Positions 43,094 to 50,850 of a stretch of DNA of 64,000 nt are shown piece after piece. This DNA comes from Dehalococcoidia bacterium (lineage in GTDB: Bacteria > Chloroflexota > Dehalococcoidia > UBA2979): contig JALOAL010000001.1 in the NCBI GenBank assembly GCA_023228825.1, forward strand, positions 255,949 through 319,948. Reading direction: 5' to 3'. Under the pieces are notes generated by a model, which ran no database searches, was not told where the DNA came from, and saw only the letters and a list, made by a program, of their open reading frames with translations. The position numbers and the translations under genes are program-made. Each line of letters begins with the position of its first letter. Within the stretch, counting starts at the first letter, position 1.

Positions 43094-44973
43094 CCGGAGG
43101 CCTCCGCCATGACAGGTGGCTGCTCGAACTCGCGCTCGATCAACTCGCAGATGAGGTGGATGAGCAGGCCGTGCACCTCCTGGATGCGCTGCGTGTCGCA
43201 CGTGGGCACCACGATGGACGCGCTGGCGAGCGGCAGCAGGTGGCCGCCGTCCCCGCCCAGGAGGCCCACCGTGTGCATGCCTCGGGCGCGGGCGCGCTCA
43301 AACGCGCGCACCACATTGGGCGACCGTCCGCTGGTGCTGATGCCCAGCAGCACGTCGCCGGCGGCGCCGAACGCGTCCACCTGGCGCGCGAAGGCGCTCT
43401 CGTAGCCGATGTCGTTCGACCAGGCGGTGAGGGAGGCCATGTCCGCGCCCAGCACGATCACCGGCAGCGCCCGCCGATGCTCCGAGCGGTAACGGGAGAC
43501 CAGTTCTGCGGCGAAGTGCTGCGCGTCAGCCGCGCTACCGCCGTTGCCGCAGACCAGCACCTTGCGCCCCTGCGCAAAACAACTGGTCAGCAGCCGGGCG
43601 ACCAGGGTGGTCTCAGCCAGGAGGCGCGAGCGGTTGGAGACCAGCGTGTCCACCAGGTCGTCGAAGCCCTGGTTGATGATCTGGCGCTGGTCGCGCGGAG
43701 AGTGGAGCGGGTCCGCCTGTTCCTGGATCACGCGCTCGTACACGTCCAGCAGGGCATCCGCCACCCCGTCCCAGGTGAAGAGGTCAGCCGCGCGGCGGAT
43801 GCCGTTGGCGCCCATCCGACGGCGGGCGGGCTCGTCCTGCAGCAGGCGCACCATCGCCTCGCCCAGGGCCTCCGGGTCACGCGGGGGGACGAGGGCGCCC
43901 GTGACGCCGTCCGCCACCGTGTACTGGATGCCGCCCACCCGTGACCCCACCACGGGCGTGCCGCAGGCCATGGCCTCCACGGGGGTGATGCCGAAGGGCT
44001 CGTACCAGGGGGTGGTCACGAAGAGGTCCGCTGCGGCGTACCAGTCTTTGAGTTCGGTCCGTGGCCGCCGTCCCACGAAGTGACAGGCCTCCCGCACGTC
44101 CGAGGCGCGCGCCACCTCCATCAGCCTCGCGATCTCCGGGGTCGCCTCCGGGTCTGGCTCGTCCGTCTCGCCCCCCGCGATCACGAGGAGCGCGTCCGGA
44201 ACACGACGCCGCACGCACGCGAACGCACGCAGCACGTTGTCCGCGCCCTTGCGAGGCACCAGCCGGCCGAGTTGCAGCACGATGGGCACGCCCTGCGGCA
44301 GTCCGAGGCGTCGACGCGCCTCGGACTGGTCTACCGGGCGGCACTCGTCCGGGTCGTAGCCGCAGGGGACGATGGCGATGCGGGCGGGGTCGGCGTTGTA
44401 GAGACTGAGCAGGTCCACTTCGTCCTGCGGGCACTCCGCGATCACGCGGTCCGCCTGTGCCACCAGCGCCTCCTCGATCTGCGCGCGCTCCTCCGGGAAC
44501 TCGTCGCGCTCGGCCTGGTGCTGACGGCGGACCTTGCCCAGCGCGTGGAAGGTGACGACGAAGGGAATGTCGAACCGGCGCTTCAATTCGGCGGCGGTCA
44601 TGGCGGACATCCAGAAGTTGGCGTGGACCAGGTCGTACGGGCGCGCTTGCCGCGCCGCGAAGGCGGCCACGTGCTCCGTGAACTCCGGGATCAGCGGCAG
44701 CAGATCCTCCTTGCGCACGTGGCAGGGCAGGCCGGCTTCCACGTGCACCACCCGGTAGCCCTCGTGCGGCACGACCTCGGGCAGGGCGGGGTCGTCTCGG
44801 CGCGTGAAGACGTCCACGGCGTGGCCTGCCCGCGCCAGGCGTCGCGCGACCTGCGCGACGTAGACGTTCTGGCCCCCGCTGTCCACGCCGCCCACGAGTG
44901 CGAGGGGTGACGCGTGCTCGCTGATGATGGCGATGCGCCTCTGAGCGCGGCGGTGCAAGGTGGCTTCGATCAT
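43090..44973 (-). CDS. Glycosyltransferase family 4 fused to sedoheptulose-7-phosphate isomerase (GmhA)
   Basis: 627 residues in one uninterrupted frame. Residues 1-415 are a GT4 glycosyltransferase of the sucrose-synthase/MshA-like type: GGVDSGGQNVYVAQVARRLA, HANFWMSAMTAAELKRR, LQLGRLVPRKGADNVLRAF and YEPFGITPVEAMACGTPVVG. Residues about 425-627 are a SIS-fold GmhA: CGNGGSAADAQHFAAEL (substrate His and Glu), LGISTSGRSPNVV and TQRIQEVHGLLIHLICE. GmhA turns sedoheptulose 7-P into heptose 7-P, the first step of the HldE/GmhB route encoded downstream. A short linker (about 415-428) joins the parts. ATG at 44973 overlaps the upstream glycosyltransferase stop by 4 bases. Confidence 0.9.
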   Translation of the reverse strand: MIEATLHRRAQRRIAIISEHASPLALVGGVDSGGQNVYVAQVARRLARAGHAVDVFTRRDDPALPEVVPHEGYRVVHVEAGLPCHVRKEDLLPLIPEFTEHVAAFAARQARPYDLVHANFWMSAMTAAELKRRFDIPFVVTFHALGKVRRQHQAERDEFPEERAQIEEALVAQADRVIAECPQDEVDLLSLYNADPARIAIVPCGYDPDECRPVDQSEARRRLGLPQGVPIVLQLGRLVPRKGADNVLRAFACVRRRVPDALLVIAGGETDEPDPEATPEIARLMEVARASDVREACHFVGRRPRTELKDWYAAADLFVTTPWYEPFGITPVEAMACGTPVVGSRVGGIQYTVADGVTGALVPPRDPEALGEAMVRLLQDEPARRRMGANGIRRAADLFTWDGVADALLDVYERVIQEQADPLHSPRDQRQIINQGFDDLVDTLVSNRSRLLAETTLVARLLTSCFAQGRKVLVCGNGGSAADAQHFAAELVSRYRSEHRRALPVIVLGADMASLTAWSNDIGYESAFARQVDAFGAAGDVLLGISTSGRSPNVVRAFERARARGMHTVGLLGGDGGHLLPLASASIVVPTCDTQRIQEVHGLLIHLICELIEREFEQPPVMAEASG

Positions 44974-45980
44974 CGCTCGTACTCCTGCCAGTGGCGCGGC
45001 CCGGCGGCGGCGCGCGCGGGACGGTTCGCAACGTCCGTCAGCGTCTGCAGCCAGTCCTGTCGGAACCGCTCGATGTTGAATCGGTCGAGCGCACGCTCCC
45101 GGGCGGCCTCGCCCAGTCGGGCGGCCTCGTCCGGGGCGTCGCAGAGGTGGCGCATGCGGTCGATCAGTCTGCCCACGTCCGTGGAGGCGTATCCGGAGAC
45201 GCCGTCTTGCACCACGGTCGCGAGTTCGGCCGTGGCTAGCCCCACCACGGGCAGGCCCAGCATCATCGCCTCCAGCACGGCCAGGCCCAGGCTGGTGTAT
45301 CGGATGGGGTTGAAGAAGAAGCGGTGCTCCGCCTCCAGCCGCAGCAGGTCTTCGCGTGGCAGGTCGCCGAGGCCGCCCAGGCCTTCCGAGCCCATCCCCG
45401 CCAGGTGCAGCGGCACCTGGCGGCGCGCGCGCAGGAAGACGTCGAAGCCCAGCCGCCGGCCCCTCGTGGCGATGTCGTTCACCACCACGATGCCGCGGCT
45501 GCGGCGGCCGGTGTAGCGCACGTCGTCCGGCACCGTCACGCCGTGGTCGATGACGCGCGTGGGCGTGCGGGCTGCGTCCCACATCAGGTCGTTGAAGGCG
45601 GTGACGTGCACCAGGAGCACGTCCGGGTCGTCCACCAGGTGGCGCGTGTCCGTGGGGTGCTCGCGGGGAGGGTCGTGCTCCAGGTAGATCCGAGGCAGCG
45701 CGCGCTGGCGGTCGCTCAGGATCTCGTGCTGGTCGTGGCGATAGTTGCGCGCGGCCTGGTAGAGCACCACGTCCAGGTCCAAATCTGCGATCTCCTCGGC
45801 GGGGACCTCGCGGACGTTGTCCGGCCAGTCGAAGTGGCCGCCGCGACCGCCGTACGCCTCGGGCCGGCCGTCCTTGACCGGGACGATGAACTCGCAGGGC
45901 GTCTGCGCCAGGTAGTAGAGGTAACTGCCGTGGATGTGCCACGTCAGCACGCGAGGCGTCCCGCTCGCCACCGCGGTCAT
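44970..45980 (-). CDS. GT4-like glycosyltransferase
   Basis: 336 residues. Glycosyltransferase B-fold signs: LTWHIHGSYLYYLAQ at the start and, in the C-terminal half, NPIRYTSLGLAVLEAMMLGLPVVGLATAELATVV. These match the E-x7-E nucleotide-sugar region of GT4 enzymes, with the first Glu position occupied by a Ser/Leu context, so it is somewhat divergent. The middle has VIDHGVTVP and IATRGRRLGFDVFLRAR. Donor and acceptor unknown; the operon context suggests a heptose-containing glycan. 4-base overlaps at both ends. Confidence 0.8.
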   Translation of the reverse strand: MTAVASGTPRVLTWHIHGSYLYYLAQTPCEFIVPVKDGRPEAYGGRGGHFDWPDNVREVPAEEIADLDLDVVLYQAARNYRHDQHEILSDRQRALPRIYLEHDPPREHPTDTRHLVDDPDVLLVHVTAFNDLMWDAARTPTRVIDHGVTVPDDVRYTGRRSRGIVVVNDIATRGRRLGFDVFLRARRQVPLHLAGMGSEGLGGLGDLPREDLLRLEAEHRFFFNPIRYTSLGLAVLEAMMLGLPVVGLATAELATVVQDGVSGYASTDVGRLIDRMRHLCDAPDEAARLGEAARERALDRFNIERFRQDWLQTLTDVANRPARAAAGPRHWQEYER

Positions 45981-47050
45981 CGGACGCCGCCCGCCACCGC
46001 GAGGCCCAAGACATCCCGCACCGCGCGCACCACCTCCTGCGGCGGCACGTCAAGGCATTCACGGTCGTACGGGCACACGATCGCGTAGCAGGGGGCGCAG
46101 GGCACGGGGCGGGAGAGCAGCGTGGACGGGGTGCGACGCGGCGCCCAGCGCTCGGCCGGGTCGGTGCCGGCGTAGGTAATCACGCTCGGCACCCCCAGGC
46201 CTTCCGCGAGGTGCATGGCGAGCGAGTTGTTCGCCACGACGAGCGCCGCCTGCTCCACCAGCGCCGCGAGCCCCGGCACCGACACGGCGCCCGCAAGGGC
46301 GCCCACGCCCGGGCTACCGGCCGCGACCGCCTGCACGAGCGCCCGTTCCGCCTCGGAGCCGGTGACGAGCACCGGCAAGCCCGTGATGCGGTGGACCTCG
46401 CGCGCGACCTCGGCGAAGGCGGCCCGGGGGTAACGACGCGCCTGGGCCGACGCGCCGGGGGCGATCAGGACATAACGCGCCGCCTCGATCCCCGCTGCCG
46501 CAAGCACGGAGGCGGCCTCCGCACGTGCAGTCTCGGACGGGGCGAGGCGCAGGGAGCGGTCGCGCACAGAGACACCGAGGGCCTCCACGAGGCGCAGGTT
46601 GCGGTCGGCCTGGTGCGTTGCATCAGGCGGGGGCGGCACCTGCTCGGTGAACACCTGGCCGGCGAAGTGCTGACCGAAGCCCGCCCGCAGGGGGACGCCG
46701 GCCAGGAAGCAGGCGTAGCCGGCGGCGTACGCGGTCTGGGAGAACGAGGTGAAGACGAGGGCCGCATCGAACGCCTCCCCGCGCAGGCGCTCGATCAGCG
46801 TCGCCTCGCCCTCAGCCGTTGCCACGCCGGGGCGGAGTTGCTGCCAGGCCGCGCGGTGGACGATGACTTCGTCGACCTCCGGAAGCAGGCCCGCTGCCGG
46901 CGCGCCACCCGGCGAGGCGAGCAGTGTGAGGCGCGCACCCGGCAGAGCCTCCGCCAGCGCTCGAACAGCCGGTGAGAGCAGCACCACGTCGCCGGCGTTG
47001 TCCAGTCTGACCAGCAGGATGCGGCGCGCCTGCTGCCAACGCCCGATCAC
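45977..47050 (-). CDS. Glycosyltransferase family 9 (heptosyltransferase-like), copy 2
   Basis: 357 residues. ILLVRLDNAGDVVLLSPAVRAL, LIAPGASAQARRYP, VLVTGSEAERALV and LVVANNSLAMHLAEGLGVPSV are GT9 hallmarks, with CAPCYAIVCPYDREC as the C-terminal Cys cluster. The start is placed at GTG 47050 (VIGRWQQARR), which forms a GTGA overlap with the stop of the upstream GT9 gene; the frame continues 148 codons upstream only as antisense-type sequence inside that gene. Confidence 0.87.
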   Translation of the reverse strand: MIGRWQQARRILLVRLDNAGDVVLLSPAVRALAEALPGARLTLLASPGGAPAAGLLPEVDEVIVHRAAWQQLRPGVATAEGEATLIERLRGEAFDAALVFTSFSQTAYAAGYACFLAGVPLRAGFGQHFAGQVFTEQVPPPPDATHQADRNLRLVEALGVSVRDRSLRLAPSETARAEAASVLAAAGIEAARYVLIAPGASAQARRYPRAAFAEVAREVHRITGLPVLVTGSEAERALVQAVAAGSPGVGALAGAVSVPGLAALVEQAALVVANNSLAMHLAEGLGVPSVITYAGTDPAERWAPRRTPSTLLSRPVPCAPCYAIVCPYDRECLDVPPQEVVRAVRDVLGLAVAGGVR

Positions 47051-48039
47051 GCGGCCCGCCCCAGCAGGTCGCGGGCCGCCTCGAGGACCTCGCCCGGGGT
47101 CGGATGCGGAGCGCCGTTGCCGGCGCCCAGGACGCGATGGCGCTCCAGGTCCTGGGGCGCCCAGCGTGCCGGGTCCGAGCCGGTGAAGACGACCGCGCCG
47201 GGCGTGCCGAGGGCATCCGCGAGGTGCGCGACGCCCGTGTCGTTCGAGACGAGCAGCCGGGCCCCGTCCACCACCGCCGCCACGCCGCCAAGGGACGTCG
47301 CGCCCGTGAGGTCCAGCGCGGGTGTGTGCATGCGCTCGCGGACGGCCTGCACGACGTCTCGTTCCGCCTCGGTGCCCGTCAGTACGACGGTGCACTCCCC
47401 GGCCAGCGCGTCCGCGACGGCGGCGAAGTGCGCGGGCGCCCAGCGGCGCTCGGGCGAACGTGAACCGGGGTGGAGGACGACGTAATCGACACAATCGTCG
47501 GGCAGCCCGGCGTGTTCGAGAGCCAGCCGCGCCTCACGGCGGTCAGCCTCGGTGAGCGGGAACTCCATCGTCGCGTCGTCCACCGGCATGCCGAGGTGCT
47601 CGACGAGGCAGGTGAGTCGGAGGCGCTCGGGAATATGTGTTGGATAGGGAATATCGAGCGGTGAGAGGCGGGTCTCGGTTCCTGGGGCGAAGCCGGCGCG
47701 GACGCGGGCCGGGATCGAAGCAGCGAAGCCGTTCATGACACGCCCGTCGCCGTGCATCTGCAGCACCAGGTCGTACGGGCGGCCTCGGTGCTGGGTGTAG
47801 AACTGGCAGAGGCGGGCGCGGGAGGGCTCCCGCTCGGGGATGCCGGGCCAGCCCGGGAAGGGCACGAAGCCGTCGAGGTAATGACTGAAGCGCCGTGCAA
47901 AGGCGTGCGCCCACGGCAGACCGATGAGCGTGATCGGTACGTCCGGCACACCCCGGCGGAGGGCGCGCAGCGCCGGCACCGCGCAGAGCAGGTCGCCGAG
48001 GTACAGAGGGCGAACGACGGCAATGCCCTGACTGCTCAA
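47047..48039 (-). CDS. Glycosyltransferase family 9 (heptosyltransferase-like), copy 3
   Basis: 330 residues, first gene of the heptose operon. IAVVRPLYLGDLLCAVPALRAL, VVLHPGSRSPERRWAP, VVLTGTEAERDVV and LLVSNDTGVAHLADALGTPGAVVFTG mark GT9. The start is a TTG (48039) with AAGGGAG about 8 bases upstream; I see no better ATG or GTG near the conserved beginning. Unlike copies 1 and 2 it lacks the C-terminal Cys cluster. The operon promoter should lie in the 200 bases between it and the response regulator. Confidence 0.85.
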   Translation of the reverse strand: MSSQGIAVVRPLYLGDLLCAVPALRALRRGVPDVPITLIGLPWAHAFARRFSHYLDGFVPFPGWPGIPEREPSRARLCQFYTQHRGRPYDLVLQMHGDGRVMNGFAASIPARVRAGFAPGTETRLSPLDIPYPTHIPERLRLTCLVEHLGMPVDDATMEFPLTEADRREARLALEHAGLPDDCVDYVVLHPGSRSPERRWAPAHFAAVADALAGECTVVLTGTEAERDVVQAVRERMHTPALDLTGATSLGGVAAVVDGARLLVSNDTGVAHLADALGTPGAVVFTGSDPARWAPQDLERHRVLGAGNGAPHPTPGEVLEAARDLLGRAA

Positions 48040-48239
48040 GGCGCACTCCCTTGGGATCCGGGACAGGTGGTTCGGCTGCTCTGAGCCGCGTAGCCCTCGG
48101 GAAGCGGTCTAACCGGGAAGACGGGCCAGGGGGCTACGTCGCCGAACGTACGAACACACCCATCCCGCGGACGTCACGCAGGGAGCAGTGAAGTGACAGC
48201 GACCTTGCAGTTCTTCTCCGCCTCCGGGCCGGGCGCCGC

Positions 48240-48650
48240 CTACCCGGCGCGGAGGCGGTCTGCGCAGACCTGGTCGATGGTGACGAGGAGTTCCTCCAGG
48301 TCGAACGGCTTGAGCAACTCGGCGGCGGCGCTCAACTCGCGCATACGCGCCTCCGTGGCGCGGGTGGCGCTCACGATCACCACGGGCACCTCGGCGCGCG
48401 CGTCGCCCAGGTCACGCTGGGCGCGGCGGAAGGCCCAGCCGTCCATGCCGGCGAGCATGAGATCCAGGAGGATGACGTCCGGCAGCCAGCCGTCCATCAC
48501 GTCCAACGCCTCCTGTGCGGCGCTGGTGTGGCGCGCGCAATAGCCCTCGTCCGTCAGCGTGTCCGCCAGGATGCGCGCGATCATCGGATCGTCCTCCACG
48601 ATCAGCGCTCGGCGTTCGCGGGTGGGCGGATGAGTGGATGGCTGGTTCAT
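48240..48650 (-). CDS. Single-domain response regulator
   Basis: 136 residues, receiver domain only. ALIVEDDPMIARIL (acidic pocket), VILLDLMLAGMDGWAF (phospho-acceptor Asp), VVIVSATRA (switch Ser/Thr) and LLKPFDLEEL (Lys). No output domain. ATG at 48650 overlaps the stop of the sensor kinase gene by 4 bases, so the kinase next door is its likely partner. It may act by protein interaction or as a phosphorelay intermediate. Confidence 0.9.
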   Translation of the reverse strand: MNQPSTHPPTRERRALIVEDDPMIARILADTLTDEGYCARHTSAAQEALDVMDGWLPDVILLDLMLAGMDGWAFRRAQRDLGDARAEVPVVIVSATRATEARMRELSAAAELLKPFDLEELLVTIDQVCADRLRAG

Positions 48651-49882
48651 GGTTCGCTTCCTGACTGGGCCGGTGGATCGCATGGGAACCATGCGAAAAA
48701 CGTCGACCCTACTCCCTCACCGTCGCTCGCCGCCCAGAGCCGCCCACCAGTCTGCTCGGCGATGCGACGACAGATGTACAACCCCAGGCCCAGGCCCGGG
48801 ACGTTGTTCGCGATAGCGTTCGAGGCGCGCCCGAACGGTCTGAAGATCGACTCCGCGCCACCGGGAGGAAGGCCCATCCCGTAGTCGCGCACCCGCAGCA
48901 GCACGCCGTCGTCCAGCGGGCCCAGGTCCAACTCGATCGGGCTGTTGCCTGGCGCGTACTTGTGCGCGTTATCCAGCAGGTTCTCCAGGATCTGCTCGAA
49001 GCGCTCGGGGTCCACGTACGCCAGGGGCGCGCCCTGCATCGCGCGCACGCGGCAGCGCAGTCCGGCCGGATGCCCCGCCACCACGCGGTCGGTGAGGGAA
49101 CGGAGGCTGGCCCGGCGCGGCCGGACGGGGAACAGGCCCCGCTGCAGCCGTGAGACGTCCAGCAGGTCATCCGTCAGTGCGGCCAGGTGCTCGCTGGCGG
49201 CCAGGATGGCCTCCAGGTGCGTCTGCAGGCGTTCCTCGTCCAGCAGGCCGCGCTTCAGGCTGCGCGCCAGCAACTGGGCCGCGCCGCGCACGGTGGCCAC
49301 GGGATTCCGCAACTCGTGCGAGGCGATGCAGAGGAACTCGTCCTTCAGCGCGTTCGCTTCGCGCAGGGCACGCTCGGAGCGGCGCTGTGCGGTCACGTCG
49401 GTCAGGCTCAGCCCCAGGCCGAGCAGCCGGGCCTCCACCCCGGTGACCGGATAGAGGCAGACCAGCATCTCGAGGTCGTCGCCATTCGCCGCCGTCACGG
49501 TCAGGTCGAACTCTCGCGGCATGGGTGTCCCCGGTTCGCCAGCGCGGGCGTCCTCCAGGTAGCGGGCGATGCTCTGACCGATGTCCGGGTGGAAGTCCTG
49601 CACCGCTCGTCCGATCAGCGAGCGGCGGCTGACACCAGCCAGGCGGGCCAGTGCGTCGTTCACGTGCAGGTACCGGCCGTCGCCGGCGACGAGGGCCGTC
49701 GCATCGGGCGACGCGCCGAGGAGGGCGTCCAGCGAGTGGAGCCTGTCGGTCGCCTCGGACTCGCGGGCAGGCGTGTTGGGGCTCCACCCCTCGCGTTGCG
49801 GCGCGGAGGGAGGGGCCGCCGGGCGTGTCGTCATGGTCTGTGGATGGTTTTGGTGGGCCATGGTGCGGCGCCAGTATGCCAT
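48647..49882 (-). CDS. PAS-domain sensor histidine kinase
   Basis: 411 residues, predicted cytoplasmic (no membrane helix). PAS domain about 45-165 (LDALLGASPDATALVAGDGR and LHVNDALARLAGVSRRSLIG). HisKA follows with phospho-acceptor His in IASHELRNPVATVRG. HATPase has ENLLDNAHKYAP (N box), VRDYGMGLPP (G1) and GLGLGLYICRRIAEQTGG (G2). Start taken at ATG 49882; ATGs at 49861 and 49840 are possible and none has a strong RBS. It should phosphorylate the overlapping response regulator. Confidence 0.88.
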   Translation of the reverse strand: MAYWRRTMAHQNHPQTMTTRPAAPPSAPQREGWSPNTPARESEATDRLHSLDALLGASPDATALVAGDGRYLHVNDALARLAGVSRRSLIGRAVQDFHPDIGQSIARYLEDARAGEPGTPMPREFDLTVTAANGDDLEMLVCLYPVTGVEARLLGLGLSLTDVTAQRRSERALREANALKDEFLCIASHELRNPVATVRGAAQLLARSLKRGLLDEERLQTHLEAILAASEHLAALTDDLLDVSRLQRGLFPVRPRRASLRSLTDRVVAGHPAGLRCRVRAMQGAPLAYVDPERFEQILENLLDNAHKYAPGNSPIELDLGPLDDGVLLRVRDYGMGLPPGGAESIFRPFGRASNAIANNVPGLGLGLYICRRIAEQTGGRLWAASDGEGVGSTFFAWFPCDPPAQSGSEP

Positions 49883-49935
49883 CCGCTTATCCCGTCCGGA
49901 TTCTCCTACCGGGATTGATATGACATTGCTAGGTC

Positions 49936-49975
49936 GCAGGCAGCAGGCCCCAAAAAAGCCCTCCTGCCTGCCTGC
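49936..49975. promoter_or_regulatory. Inverted repeat in the kinase / SDR intergenic region
   Basis: GCAGGCAG (49936-49943) is complementary to CTGCCTGC (49964-49971, with a shifted second copy at 49968-49975), with an A6 run between the arms. It lies between divergent genes and could be an operator or a leader hairpin. Confidence 0.3.
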
Positions 49976-50064
49976 TTCACCGAGGACTTGCAAGCCGGCT
50001 CTCCCGGGACGCGGCGCCGCCGCGACTCCTTCTCCACGCCCGTGGACATACGGTCTGGAGCGTG

Positions 50065-50826
50065 ATGACGGACCTGAGCGAGCACACCGAACCGACGCCG
50101 GACGGCGCCTTTGCCGGGCGTGTCGCCCTCGTGACCGGGGGCGCCAGCGGCCTGGGCGCCGCCACCTGTCGTGCACTCGGGGCTGGCGGCGCCACGGTGA
50201 TCGTGGCCGACCTCCGCCTCGACCCGGCGTCCGAGGTGGCGCAGAGCATCGAGGCGTCCGGCGGGCACGCACAGGCGCTGGAGGTCGACGTGGCGGACGC
50301 CCGGTCGGCTGCGCGGGCGGTCGAAGGCGTGCTCGGTGCGCACGGCCACCTGGACGTGCTCGTGAACGCGGCGGGGGTGGACGTGACGCTCCCGGCCGAG
50401 GAGATCGGGCCCGAGGAGTGGCGGCGGATCATGGGCGTGAACCTGGACGGGCCGTTCTGGATGTCGCGCGCCGCGCTGCCGGCGATGCGTGAGCAGGGCG
50501 GCGGGCACGTCGTGAACGTCGCCTCCACGGCGGCGAAGCGGGCGTGGGCGAACGCGTCCGCGTACCACGCGAGCAAGTGGGGGTTGCTGGGCCTGAGCCA
50601 CGCGCTGCACGTGGAGGCGCGCGCCTACGGGGTGAAGGTGACCGCCGTGGTCAGCGGCGGCATGCGGACGCCGTTCCTCTTTGACCGCTTCCCGGACCTT
50701 GACCCGGAGGTGTTGCAGCCGCCGGAGGCGGTGGCGCACACCATCCTCTTCGTCTTACAACAGCCGGAAGGCACGGTGATCCCGGAAGTGACGGTGATCC
50801 CGATGCGGGAGACGTCCTGGCCGTAG
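50065..50826 (+). CDS. SDR-family NAD(P)-dependent oxidoreductase
   Basis: 253 residues, classical short-chain dehydrogenase. ALVTGGASGLGAATCRALG (cofactor loop), VIVADLRLD (Asp after beta2 favours NAD), VLVNAAGVD (NAG-type motif), VNVASTAAK (Ser) and AYHASKWGLLGLS (Tyr and Lys). VSGGMRTPF follows. Substrate unknown. ATG at 50065 is used; a GTG 3 bases earlier is equally possible (GGAG at 50057). It is alone on the plus strand between minus-strand genes. Confidence 0.9.
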   Translation: MTDLSEHTEPTPDGAFAGRVALVTGGASGLGAATCRALGAGGATVIVADLRLDPASEVAQSIEASGGHAQALEVDVADARSAARAVEGVLGAHGHLDVLVNAAGVDVTLPAEEIGPEEWRRIMGVNLDGPFWMSRAALPAMREQGGGHVVNVASTAAKRAWANASAYHASKWGLLGLSHALHVEARAYGVKVTAVVSGGMRTPFLFDRFPDLDPEVLQPPEAVAHTILFVLQQPEGTVIPEVTVIPMRETSWP

Positions 50827-50850
50827 CCCGCGCCTCGATACCGCCGCGCG

